DNA of 64,000 nt from Colius striatus (taxonomy: Eukaryota; Chordata; Aves; Coliiformes; Coliidae). Below the pieces are notes generated by a model that was not told the DNA's origin, did not search any database, and saw only the letters and a list, made by a program, of their open reading frames with translations. Positions 50,084 through 61,809 of this stretch are shown one piece after another; positions within the stretch are counted from its first letter, which is position 1, and the number at the start of each line of letters is the position of its first letter. The stretch covers positions 2,097,501 through 2,161,500 of the forward strand of contig NC_084767.1 of the NCBI RefSeq assembly GCF_028858725.1, read 5' to 3'. The position numbers and the translations under genes are program-made.

Positions 50084-50102
50084 CCCACCCCTCACCCTGC
50101 CC
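50084..50102 (-). promoter_or_regulatory. G-quadruplex motif in EBF1 3' UTR (proximal)
   Basis: On the mRNA strand, G runs of 3, 3, 4 and 3 are separated by CA, TGA and T. It shares the 14-base core GGGTGAGGGGTGGG with the motif at 49531-49556, about 530 bases further on. A three-tetrad quadruplex is possible. Confidence 0.5.
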
Positions 50103-50768
50103 TCCTCATCCAAAAATATCAGCTTTCTAGGAAGTGATATCTAATTAGAACATTACAAATGCATCGTATTAGCAAGTCACCACTGGATAAGCAGCCTATA
50201 GGAGCCGACCCTTAATTAAATGGCCATAATTCTTCTACAAAAAAACTAACTGGCACTTCTATTCTGTCCCATACAGACTTGTATGTAAATGACACCACTT
50301 CATTTTTTTTTCTTTACACAGCTTTTAAAAAAAAAAATCATAAATTAAAAATGTGGAGTTCCATCTCTAGTGTCCCCTGTGTAATTGTATGATTCATAAA
50401 AGACAAATGGTGTTGAGTTAAATCAAGCCTCAAAAAAATAAACCAGAAGGAAATAAAAGCAAGCTCCCACCCCTGCAAAAAAAAAAAAAAAGTGGATTTT
50501 TTTTATCAACATACAATAAATATATCTCCCAGGTATTTGGGATAAACAACTTGAATCAACACCTTGCATCTGTAGATTGTTAATTTCAGTATTTGCAAGG
50601 ATGGTGATTTTTTTGTTTAAAAATCCGCAGTTACTGTAAGATTCTTCTTTATTTCTTTTTTATTTTTAAAAAGGCCTGAGTAAAAAGTTCCACTCTGGGA
50701 CTTGTATCAGATTCTCTCTGAAGCAGAATTCAACCTCTTCATTAGTAAAATTCTTCAAGGCAATTCTT

Positions 50769-50800
50769 TCACATGGGGGGAACAATCATGCCAGATATAG
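50769..50800 (-). CDS. EBF1: EBF1 terminal coding segment and TGA stop
   Basis: This is the coding part of the last exon: 32 bases that complete an alanine codon (G|CT) and encode ISGMIVPPM, then TGA at 50771-50769. The C-terminal end AISGMIVPPM is that of EBF1. The segment is too short to be found by open-frame length; it was located by the expected C terminus and confirmed by phase with the exon at 56203-56397. The AG acceptor at 50801-50802 sits behind an uninterrupted pyrimidine-rich tract of about 40 bases. The exon continues as the 3' UTR. Confidence 0.96.
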
Positions 50801-53039
50801 CTGTCAGAAGGAAAAGAGAGGGGGGTGGGGGAGAGACAGAGGGAAAAAAGTTACTTTTGTGCATTACCAAGCAACATTTAAAATCCTCAGAGCTTTTAAA
50901 CATTTACTAGCAACGTACTCATCTGCACTGTGGATTAAATTTGTATATAAGGATCATCCAGTAGAGATAGCTACACATATAGTAATCACAGGAAATCTCA
51001 TTCTGTTTGGAAAGTGGTATAAACTGCAAGTGACTCTGCTGAATTAATGATTTTTTTGGGGCAGAAAACGGCACTTCCCCTGATAGCAGAGTCAGACCCC
51101 AGCTTAATTTCCTGATTTTAGTTTTAGAATCTCGAAATACTCAGGACACTTAAACCAGACCCAACCATTGCCACACATTCTATTGCTCTTTTAAAAACAA
51201 AGCAGATGCCCCACATGGGAGAAAAAGACTGGAGCCCCATAGGCCACCCATATGACAGACCTGGGCGGGTGTTGGTTGCCTCGGGGACACTTGCAGTGGT
51301 TCATTCGCCTGTGCCAGTTTTCTCTCACAAGTACAGTGTTCAGCCCTGAGAACTATGTATGTATTTCCAGGTACTCAGAAAAGGACTTAAACTCTCAAAT
51401 CCAAACTCTAAATTAAACTATGTCCTTAATTGGTGTTTTAGCAGACGGGCATCTTGTGGTAATGGGTGTAACACACTTGTAGCAGACATCACCGTATCAC
51501 TGAGTCATATGTTAGTGGTAATTAATGTCTTCTCTTTTGTTGGTTAAATTGAATCATCAGTATTCCCTTATTACGCTTCCTAACCTCATTTTCTATGAAA
51601 CCACCACCTTCCTTAAAGAGGAGATATTCATTAAAAGTCAACAGGTACAGTCTTCCACCTAGGCTGACCTCCAGCTTGGTTGCCCTCTCTTTACCAGGAG
51701 CTCTACGCTGATCAGATACACCAAGTGTCCAGGTGATATACTGTGAGCAAGCACATCATTAGAGGAGGTAGTCATGCAAGTTTATGGTGAAAACTGTAAC
51801 AACAATTCACCTTTAAAATACCAGTTGTACGGTTATTTGCCAAAAGGTAGAGAACAGATTTGCCTTCAGGTTGGCGGCACTTCATGGGCACATTATTTAA
51901 ATGCTAGAACTGCCTGCCATCTCAGACATCTGGACATGTAATTTCTTAAGGAAGAACTCAACCCTGTGACTGGTGCTGATTCATTGTGCTTTAATTACAG
52001 CTGCAATTATTTGATAAGAACAGAGCCAAAGCAAAAGACTCACAGATTTGGGGTTGGAGGGGGAGAGGAGGGAAATGTTTTCTCCACAAACACCACCATA
52101 TGTGCAAGAATTACAACTCTAATCAGCAAGGGGAGAACAGCTCGAGTAAACCGCACTGATTAAATGAAATAAAATGAGAGGAGAAGGCGAGAATGCAAAA
52201 CACATCCACATGTTTGCAACAGGCCATCCTCCAAGGTGACGTGTTGCAACTACACAGCAGCATTTCACTTCTTGGAATTTATCATTCAGCAACGGTTTTA
52301 TGTGGAATCACTGTGCTGATTGTTTCCGCTCCACATAAGGGCCCTTCAAGGAGCTGAGAAGGAGGATGAAAGGGATAGAGAGATGAGTTAAGTTGCTTTA
52401 AGCCCTACGGGAAGACACTCGAGAGAGCAGCATAGAGGACACCACTGTGTCTTAGACGTTCCTTGCTGAGGTATTTCCTGTCATGGGCTTTTTGTCTCCA
52501 CCGTGGAGATAATCTGAGGATGCATTTTCATATTGTCTCCATAGCTATGCTGTCTCCTTCATCTCAAATCATAGGATGAATTCAATATTACCTTTTAGAA
52601 TTTAATCAATACTCAGTGAAACGGCAGCAGCTTTGTGTAACAAAACCCTCTCAAAACGTTTCATTTCAACAGTGTCTCAAATAACAGTTTTGGAACGCTC
52701 ACAATTGGTCTGTCCCCTTGGTATGTGTGACTGAAAATGAAGCTAAACCAAATCAAGCAATGCTCTTATTACTGTGGTTGCTTCCTGCTCAGCTCTTGGG
52801 ATCCCTACATATGGGCCAGGGTATGGCTCCTAAACCATAGACCTCTATGGCATCAATAAAAGAGGTATTAACAGCCATGGATATGGTCAATCAGAGTATA
52901 ATTCTGCTGTGGCAGCCCTACAAGGCAGCCACCTGCAGCTAAGGGTGAGACTGTAATTCTCCCTACCTGAAGATATGAAGGACTCATGTGTGCATGGATC
53001 TGAGACACACATTTTGTCTCAATTCTCCTTCTAGCTCAT

Positions 53040-53115
53040 TGTGATATGTCAAGCAACTTGTCCCGTTTCTGTTTCTTACCTATGGATAACAATTTGTATC
53101 CCTGTTAGTTAAGCA
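53040..53115 (+). mobile_element. Possible MIR-like relic in EBF1 intron
   Basis: CAAGCAACTTGTCCCGTTTC, TACCTATGGATAACAATTTG and GTTAAGCACTTGGAGATT resemble successive MIR blocks, ending in the TAAAGCGCTTTGAGAT portion. It is antisense to EBF1. The match is weak. Confidence 0.35.
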
Positions 53116-54309
53116 CTTGGAGATTTCTGAATGGCAGTTGTTAAGGAGAAACTAGGGGTGGGAAGGCAATGCTTGGGCAGCAGCACCGTATGTTACAGAC
53201 CAGAGGAAAGCAATACTGACAACAGTGCTCTCTCCTTTACTGCTCAGATAAGCAAGGAGTTGAGCAGATGGGAATGGGGTAGAGTCTTCCTATACGTGAT
53301 GAGTGCAACTGAGCACAGTCAGATGGATAATTCATTAACCTTTTTTTTGTCCTTTTCAGACCTTTCTAAATTCTAAATTTAGTGATTTTTTAAAACAAGA
53401 TGTTGTTTCTTCTTTAGAAAAATCACCTACACTTCAGAAAATGTCAAAATGTTATTCCAGCAAAAAAAAGATCAAGCTAAAAGATTCATCAAAACCAAAT
53501 CAATTTCATCAAAAAGTGGTCAAGAATTATATCTCTCCTGGGATAACACAGCTGTCTAGCCTGGGTAAGAGTCCAAACAAAGGTGACATAATTGCAACTC
53601 TTCCCTTCCTGGCTTAGACATTTTCCTGTAGTCAGATATCAGACATGCACCTTTTTGCATTGGAAAAAAAAAGGGTAGAGATGCAGATCTTAGCTCATTT
53701 TTTCAAAGCATTATTGTTTTTGAAGAGCTCTAAAATTCTGAATTAAATTACAAGGCAAATGGCAAATGACATCTTTTCTGCCTAAAAGCTTTGATATTTC
53801 AATTCTTTCCAAGTCTTCATTTATATCTCTCTACTTTTATTCCATAAGTGCTACATCTAGTCATGCAAATTCTCTCAGCTGTAGCATGTTATTGATCCTG
53901 AAAACAGAGATATGAGTGGGAAACAGTGTAGGTATGAGATCACACCACCTCCAAGAAGGGAGGGCAGAGATTAGAAAAACTCCCACCAATAGGTATTGTT
54001 TCTTCTATCAGGTACTAATTTGTATTTGCTGCCAGAAAATTACAGAAATAATGTATTTTGAGTTTTAGAAAATTGCATAGCAAAGAGAACAACAGATAAG
54101 CCTAGCTGTTGTTTTAGAGAGTTCTGCTGATATCTAAGCTACATAAGGAAAGCTTGATTGCTTTCTGATGTATACAGAAGCCCAGGAGAGATAAAACAGC
54201 CTCCTTATACATGGTTGTTTATTTAAGCAATAAGGCACAAGAGACAGTGCATTTCTGAGTGATTATTACAAGCCTCAGGTGGTGTCAGAAGGCATAGGAC
54301 TAAAGGCTG

Positions 54310-54395
54310 TGTGTCTTTAACTCACCAAGAAGCTCAGTGATGACCTAGAAATGAACTGCCTCTTGGTGCCTCATTCCTATTATGAAAACTGAATT
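54310..54395 (+). mobile_element. Possible MIR-like relic in EBF1 intron
   Basis: GCTGTGTGTCTTTAACTCAC and GCCTCTTGGTGCCTCATTCC followed by TATTATGAAAACTG occur in MIR order, antisense to EBF1. Weak and short. Confidence 0.33.
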
Positions 54396-56202
54396 GCTAA
54401 ATAAAAATTAGGGGAAGCACTCAGGTCTGTGTGGTTTCTGGGCATTACAGATCTGGATGTGACATAATGCAGAGGCAATCAGCAAGGCCCAGTTGTGTCC
54501 AGTGCTCTCAGGTCATTTCCTAGTTGTTTTTCATAACTGAGTATGTGGAACCTGAGAATTCCATGTCTTGTGAAAGGAAAAACACTGCCTTGAAAAGCTT
54601 TCTCCTGTTACTTCTTCTTTCCACCCGTAACAGCAAGATGGGACAAGGTGAAGAGAAGAAAAAAACAACATTAACATGTTTAAAAGCTTCTTGCAGCCAA
54701 CCCTTAGCTTCTTTTTTAAAATGGATTTGGAGGTGAAGCATTTTTAGCTGTTGCCTTCAAAATTTGTTGCACGTCAGCAGTGCAAAATTTTCAAACACCA
54801 CAGTCCATCTGAAAATCTTTGATTTCTCCTTCCTATTCACCAGTGTAAAAATGCACTGAGGACAATGCTTTCCTTCAGTCACAATGGAACCCAGCTTTTA
54901 TGAATGAATTCCTTCCATTCTGCCTGCATATAGATTTTTTCTGGCTGTTAACGGTGCTATCAGCATTATGCCCGCAAGCCTGGCATTTCTCTTTCCAGAG
55001 GCTGTAGAGTGACATGTGGAGACTGTGGAGCTCTCCTCCCCCTGCTCTGCACAGCTCCTTCTAAACATGGCTTTAAAAATGAAGGATTTTATTCCCTGCT
55101 CGATGCATTTAGGATAATTTGCACAGGCACGTGGAAAGGAAAACAGACCTCAGGTCTGGGGGAAACATAATGCACACTGCAAAACCTTTCCCACCTCTGG
55201 CACAGTTGGAGGCAGCTGGCTGCATCTGCTTATGGAAACTCCTCAGTCTAAGCGAGCATGAAAATGTCTCTCTCAGCACACTAATGCTCAGTGAGGTAAT
55301 TACACAGGAAGGTTTAGGCACAGTGTTGTAAAACAGGCTGAACCAAACAATGAAATGGGCAGTGCTGGTCTTTGCAGCATCCACGGTTTGGCAAGCTTTT
55401 GTCTGTTACTGCCTCGGCTTGCATCAATGCTGCAAAACAAATTTAGGTACTAATGCTGGAACACTTTGTAATGAGAGAGGAAGGGATGCAGAAAAGGAGC
55501 AGCCTCTTGATACCAACAGTTGAAGAGGGTTTCAAAAAGGCCCCATGTCATTTATGGAATTAATTGGCACATTAGTACATTAATCAGAGGATATTAATGT
55601 TTGCCCTGGTACGAGTTAAACTGGAAAATGCTGCTGTTAGTTTGTAATGTGTCTTCTATGTATGAAAGGCAAAGGTTTGTGCCAAGCTCTGTAACAGTCT
55701 ATTTGCTCTCAGTAGGATTTCTGCACAAGAGTACTGTGACAAAGGAAAAAAAAAAGGAAGGGAAGATTGAGTGACGTACTTCAGGAGAAGGCCAGCCCCT
55801 GGAGAGACCCTGCAGTGGAGTACTTGCTAGAGTCCACAAAAGACTGGTCTGATAAAGGACGACAACAGGGAATAAGAGAGGAAAGAAAGAAAAAGGATGG
55901 TATTAGTAAGCCGAAATATTACTCGTTTTTATCATAACAGTAGGTCCGTGCTTTAAAAGGCACAGCCTCTCAATTCAGCAGTATTAGTTGAGATAGAGAT
56001 AGGGTAGATACACCTGCATGGTACTAGGTGGGATGGTGGTGAAGTCCAGTTATTCTTTACAGGAGAAAACTTTAGGACAGAGACCACCGGGGATCCCCCA
56101 TTGTCTTCTAACCCCTTTGACAACTCAATGTCACTTAGAGCCTCGCAAGGCACTGGGAACTCACAGTTTTGCCATCTGTGCTCTAGAATTGGTTTCACCT
56201 AC

Positions 56203-56397
56203 CTTGCAGGCTATTGCCATTGGTGCTGGTGCAGGTGGGAGGAGGAGAAGTTTGCGGTCTCACGACAGGCGCAAAAGCACTCTTCTGTTTCACCGCTGAG
56301 ACCATGTTGGCTGGTGAGAAGGAGAAAATCCCAGAGGAGCTGCTACAGTTTGAGGGGAGGCTAGTGGAGGAGGCCATTGTCGGACTTGATGGCACAA
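56203..56397 (-). CDS. EBF1: EBF1 coding exon: C-terminal transactivation region
   Basis: This 195-base exon completes the isoleucine codon (A|TT) and encodes [20 protein letters not shown], then [20 protein letters not shown], then [20 protein letters not shown] and Q, ending one base into an alanine codon. The sequence is Ser/Pro-rich with a short basic patch (VKQK), as in the EBF1 C terminus. The acceptor is TTTTTTTTGCCTCTAG and the donor AAG/GTAGGT, both strong. The next exon is 5.4 kb downstream and completes the frame exactly, which supports both borders. Confidence 0.96.
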
Positions 56398-59300
56398 CTA
56401 GAGGCAAAAAAAACACACCCAAAAGGCATTCTTTAGTATTAGATAATCGGCAGGCTGCAGAAACAAGAGAATTTTGCTTCTTGGATGCACTGGGGCTAAT
56501 TCCAAATGGCCAAGGCTTTTACTGCTGTTAGATATCTGGCCGTTCACAAAATGTGATCAATCACTATGGGAAATGCACTTGTTTTTTTTGTTTTACAGGT
56601 GTTCAGCAGCAGCAATTCTAAGAACTGTTACACACTCCCTTAATTCTCTGTTACTGCAACTCTTTATTCTTAAAAAAAAACCTGCCCTGTCATCCTGTTT
56701 CAAACTTTTCTAGTGACTGGCATTAGCCACTGCCCTGGACCGGATTTGTGATGTTATGTAGGTGGATAAGAGGGAATCCAGACTATGTAGGTATCTCAGG
56801 GGTTACAAGATTGACAGGCAAGGATAGTGTTTAAAGTATAAATCTGCATCTGGGATTTGTATTCCAGAAAGGTTTGAGTTTTTAACTGGCCTCCAAACAC
56901 AGCATTTTAAGTCACGTGTCACTTGTAGCTAGAGAGGTCTTAGTGGTGACCCAATCAACCTGCTTGTCGAAAGTCAGCAAAAAGGTTTGGGTTCCTTTCT
57001 TCTCTGAAACCCTGAAAGAACTAGGGTTTAAAAGGAGTTACTCCAAAAGCTGTGAGTATACATAATATACACACAAGTATTTATACACAGAGGCTGTCCA
57101 GCATGAAACAAGTAGTGAGGTGGCCACTCTGACAGTTCTCTACTTCTTTGGTCTCCTGGCACAGTGTTTCTTGCACAAAGATGTATGGATACCTGACAGA
57201 AATTTTGCTTTTACTTCCCTGTGACTATCAATGTTTACATTGATGTCACCCTGTTATAACTACTAGTACCAAATCAGTCTACAGCTTTCCTGTATCCATC
57301 AGCTTTGGGAAAGCTTCTGCTGTGGGGAACTTCCCAGGAATTCACAGTGACATGAAAAACAGTTCTATTTCTCATGTGACCATTTTATTTCACGCACAGG
57401 AATGGAGATGGCATTCCACATGTCACCCAGGATGGGGAATTTTGAAAATGAAAGCCTCTTTTGGAATGGTCAAGACCAATAATTCTCCCAGAGGATCTAT
57501 GCCCACCATCTGAATACAGTCAATACCACGTTCTCCTTTAGAGCCATCGACTGGAATCTCAGTTGCAATAGCTAAGCAATGAAGCCATTCCGGTGCACAT
57601 CAAAAGAAGATCTGGATTTAACTACAAGATTGAATAAAATGATAGCCTTCAGTTTTTCTAAGTGTAGTCCTAAGGCCTTTTTGTTTGTTTGTTTTTAGGG
57701 ACTGGATGGATTGTCTAAGATACAAATCTGCTATATAGGAGATTCAGTTTTTAAATACACATATCCATATCTTTGGTTCATGTATTTATCATTGTGCTTT
57801 GGATTTATTGTGTTTTCATGAAAACAAAGACAACTACTTTTACATTCAGACAGCATTGTCAGTTTCCCTTCTTATCCAAGAAAAAGAAAAAGAAAGGACC
57901 AATAGTAAGATCTCTTTAGTTCTTCATCCTGTTTAGACACTGCTTATATACACGAGGGGACTATGAATAATTGCATATTATATAGTGAAATTCTTCTAAT
58001 TGGGGCTTAGAAGTATTATTTTATTTGCATTTATGTAGATAAAAATCACCCTATTTAAGTTCTTATTTGAGAATCTGATATCATATTTGTTAACACTGAG
58101 GAAATCAATTAATGGAAATCAAATGTTCAAAGTTTCACAGTCTGACAGATACAATCTTACTCTGAAGTCACTCTGTGTCTGGAAGTACTTGCTAAAGGAG
58201 AGCAATCAAAGCACCTAAATTGAATTGCTACTGTACAGCAATTAGTTTATTGATTTAATTAAGAATGCCACCTTTTAATTTTCAGGTCATGATTGAAGCA
58301 TTTTCTGATTCAATGGATTAGGCATTAGCAGAATGACAGATCTACCAAGAAAATCTCCCGAAATATAACTAGAATAGAGAACTAGAGCTGGGAAGTGAAA
58401 TGCTATTCTAAAGAGGGCTTCGTTCATAAATATGAAATAACACACTACTAGAGTATTTTAAATGCATTACTGGCATCTGCTTCCAAAAAGAGATGTCTCA
58501 TCAATCATGTTATATTATGAATTCAGAGTGCACAGATTCTATGACAGTAAATTCAACTTAATAAGTAAGGTACTTTGTAACATCATTTGCTACATTATTA
58601 TTAGGGTACAAAAATAATAACTGGTTAGCAATTTCCAGGTTATAAGTACTAGTTATGTGGGTAAATATTTTCTTCTAAATTTGCAGCAGCTAAGAAGCCT
58701 TGGAGGTAATTTTTTAAATCAAGATTACTATTCCCTTTTTAATTCTGAGCTCTAGCAATGCAATTCAAAATAATTATTGACTACTGTTAATGCTAACCAC
58801 TACTGAACTTAGAGTTTGCTGTGTAAACCTTGGTACGTTGAGCTGTCTGTTTGTCCTGTCCATGCTAGGGTCTCAGCCTATGAAACCTATTTATATGACA
58901 AGACTTTCTGGTCTGATTCTGAAAGCAGCTTTCTACAGATGGCAGTGGAATTCTTTATGCCACATGGGTAATGTCAGAGGAATTGAACAGGTCCTATTCA
59001 TTTAATTTTCTCATGTGAATAGGGTCTGCTGAGCTGTGTGACAGGCTGCAGGAGAGGTTCATAGGCCTCTATCAATAGAAATATATTTATATGTAACCTG
59101 CTTACTAAACCTTTAATATGAAAAACTCAGAAAGTTAGTCCTACACAGAAATGTTTCTATAATTAGGACTGTAGATTATATGGTCTCTACACCATGGAAT
59201 ATATGATTAGTATGACTTACATCGTTGTGGCATTCACTGCATAGACACCAGAACACAAACTCTAAGAGCCATTGACACATTTTACTAACTCTAAGCTCTC

Positions 59301-59935
59301 AGTGAAGTCAATATAATACCTACTGAGAAGTAAATGAAGTATAAGCAATCAAGATTAGACCCAAGAGTAATTAATAATTTCTATAAAGGTTATGAACATA
59401 TTATTTGCTCAGAAGTCTCTCATCGCCATGCAGCTTACAGAAATGCTGGTCTTACTACAGTAAACTTTTCTGTCCTTCATAACTTACTTCTGAAAAAAAC
59501 CTATTTTCCTGCAGGAAATATCCTTAGCTTCTTTTTGTACCCACTGCAACCAGAGGTTCTTTACTGACAACTGAGTTTTGATCCACTTCAATGGACATTA
59601 AGTCACTTATGCCATCTCTACTTTCAAGCAATGTTGAGGACAGCATTTCTAATTTACACAGTATAAGGTAAGTTGTGAAACTATCAGCCCAAATCATGAG
59701 ACATTGTTCTTTGTAAGTAATAATAACAATAATAATAATACAACAGGTCAGAGCATTGCTGGCAACACTAGTGTCTTCAAAGCCCTTCAGAGGTCAGTGC
59801 CTTAGAGAGGAGAGAAAGGACCAAGCGCTATTTCAAGTGCTCAAAATAGAAGGCAAATATTGAGTAGCACAGAAAAGTCACCATCTCCTTCTAATGAAAA
59901 TGTGCAAAAACACAGAAAAGCCATACAATACTCAC
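56398..59935 (-). other. EBF1: EBF1 intron between the two C-terminal exons
   Basis: This 3.5 kb intron runs from donor GTGAGT at 59935 to an acceptor after TTTTGCCTCTAG. It holds an (AAT)n microsatellite at 59718-59740 and a TAAT-rich, repeat-free block at 58195-58335. Open frames inside it match nothing known. Confidence 0.85.
59718..59740. repeat. (TAA)n microsatellite
   Basis: About seven TAA units with one C interruption, in an EBF1 intron. Confidence 0.88.
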
Positions 59936-60115
59936 TGGCATAGGGAGAATTGGCAGCAGATCCATTCAGGAAGGTTGGAGAACCGCCTAAATTTGACATT
60001 CCAGCATTCCCATAGCCATTCATGCTTGTTGTGACAGAGTTATAATTTGTCTGCTGAGGGGTGGTGCTTGGCACATAGCCATGAGGTGACACGCTGCTTG
60101 AGTTGCGAGTAAAAC
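59936..60115 (-). CDS. EBF1: EBF1 coding exon: transactivation region, Ser/Thr/Asn-rich
   Basis: This 180-base exon begins in the split glycine codon and ends one base into an isoleucine codon. It encodes [20 protein letters not shown], then a stretch with [20 protein letters not shown], and ends near [12 protein letters not shown]. This low-complexity, Ser/Thr/Asn/Gly-rich sequence belongs to the EBF1 C-terminal transactivation region. The acceptor is CCACAAAAG with a modest pyrimidine tract, and the donor A/GTGAGT is near consensus. NGYGNAG differs slightly from the mammalian sequence as I recall it, as expected for a bird orthologue. Confidence 0.95.
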
Positions 60116-61631
60116 CTTTTGTGGGGAGGGAATACATTTACAAATTGGTATTAGCCCAATAAACAGTTTCTTACACAAACAGCTACAAGCAAGTAACTCT
60201 GGGCTACCAAGCCAGTGGCCCACTCCAGCCATGGTGTACATGGGGAGGGCCAGGACTGACCACCACCACCACCAGGCAACACAAATTGTGAACCCACGCT
60301 GCCCAGGTCATTGCTGATGGCAACACAAAGGTGGAGGAGACAGGCTACAGCCTTCACAGCTCCACAGGCAACCCATGCCCTCAAGCAAAGATTGCTGTGG
60401 GGTATTACAGGAACACTAACTCTAACAGTTTATAGGAAACAAATTAAACAAGACCTACATTTTCAAAGTGAGAAGCACATACCAAGTTAAGGTATGTTAA
60501 ACCCACGATTTTTGTTAACTCTCTTCTGATGTCGTTCTCATTTAATGCATCTCAAATTAGATGCTTGCTGCACACCTTAGAAAATATAGGATATATTTCT
60601 CAAAGTGGTGGGATGTCCTTAGCCTTTTTGTCCTTGTCTGATCATTATGTTGGTAGAAAGTTACTGTCAGACATGGCATCAGCTTAAAATTATGGAAATT
60701 ATGTTTGAGGAATCTCGTATCCAAATATGCAAAAAGGAATATTTGTTTCTAGAAGCAAAGAAACACAAAAAGTATCTTCACTCCTAGAAGAAAAAACAAA
60801 AATGCCAACATTTCCTCCTACCACACAGTACATCCATAAAATATTTAAATCTAAAACAATTTCTAATTTTTAATGTGTAATGCAAAATCATTTTGTCTTC
60901 CTTTTCATCATTTGAATACTTTCTCGTTAAAGTGGATTTTTAAGCTGGATAATGAATTGAGATGAACAAAGGAGGTGGGAAAATGCAAAGGGTTTTCACA
61001 AAAATGTTCTTCACTTGTTTTTATTTTTAACTGTGGGAATTAAAACAATATTGATTTTCTAGAAAGTGAAAAACATTTTATTTTGAAAATCAGAGAAGAT
61101 CTGAAAATGTCTTCATAAATATTTCTAATTTTTTGCTAGTTTTGAAATGTATAAAAGTCTCAAACTGAATAAAAACCAGTGCCAATATTATGTCTCTTGC
61201 AAAACCACACCAAACAGACAAATATTCAAGAGATACTTTTGTGTTATAAAGAAACGCTACACAGGACTCAGACTGAGAGATCACCCATGCTCAGAAAAAT
61301 ACATAAGCAAGTACTTCATGTTAAGTACATGCTCTAGTCAACAGAAAGCCTTTTAAAATTAGTGGGATTTAAACACAAATCATTCTGAACAGAAGGAAAA
61401 AACTAGATATATGCAGAAGTGCTTTTCCTGAATTGGGGCAAAAGTCACTAAAGAAAGCCCCATCTCAGGACAGTGCTGGGGCATTCAAAGGCTGTGTGTG
61501 CGTGTGGGATGGTGTCTGTCCAGCTGTGCTCCTAGCCTTCAGGCTTGAACCATCACTCACTGCTTGGCACATTTCCCTGACTTTATATCAGAAAAAGTTC
61601 AGAGAGAGAGGAAGATGAGTCTTCTCCTGAC
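60116..61631 (-). other. EBF1: EBF1 intron
   Basis: This 1.5 kb intron has the non-consensus donor GTCAGG at 61631 and an acceptor ending CCACAAAAG. It includes a short CCA repeat at 60260-60275. No conserved element, gene or recognisable mobile element was seen in it. Confidence 0.85.
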
Positions 61632-61809
61632 CCTGATTGGTGGCTTGTGAGGCTTCGGAGACATTGACAGCTAGTTGACCACTAAAGGAATTCACTCCCA
61701 TCATTCCTGCATGGACTGACGTGTTAGCAAGGGCGGGGAGCTGGTTGTGATTGCGGGGGACACTGTAGAGTGCTTCTGCGATGTCTGCTGCTCTTTTCAG
61801 GATTATTTC
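61632..61809 (-). CDS. EBF1: EBF1 coding exon: HLH helix 2 (second copy) and start of C-terminal region
   Basis: This 178-base exon encodes 59 residues plus one base. It begins [20 protein letters not shown], the second copy of the HLH helix, then continues with [20 protein letters not shown] and [11 protein letters not shown]. The last part matches my recollection of EBF1 better than EBF2 or EBF3. The acceptor is preceded by a long pyrimidine tract ending TTGTCCAG. The donor, G/GTCAGG, is unusual in having C at +3, but the reading frame requires it: the split codon G|GT joins to the next exon as glycine. The exon moves the protein from the dimerisation motif into the transactivation region. 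Confidence 0.95.

Larger units (their letters stand above)
47580..50768 (-). other. EBF1: EBF1 3' untranslated region
   Basis: About 3.2 kb of A/T-rich sequence follows the TGA stop on the minus strand, up to the likely poly(A) site. It has many A and T homopolymer runs, a (CAAA)n patch near 49137-49155 and no CR1 or MIR remains, unlike the desert further on. Its length suits the long 3' UTR expected for EBF1. It holds two G-quadruplex motifs on the mRNA strand (49531-49556 and 50084-50102) and a CpG-containing block around 49785-49845. The downstream border is inferred from the polyadenylation signals only; a shorter isoform is possible. Confidence 0.7.
50801..56202 (-). other. EBF1: EBF1 last intron
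   Basis: This 5.4 kb intron has GT at 56202-56201 and AG at 50802-50801 on the minus strand. The acceptor end (about 50803-50857) is a long, nearly pure pyrimidine tract on the gene strand. MIR-like remnants are possible at 53040-53115 and 54310-54395. A TAAT-rich block at 55540-55625 and a GGGGATCCCC palindrome at 56089-56098 are possible regulatory sites. No other gene is seen in it. Confidence 0.85.
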
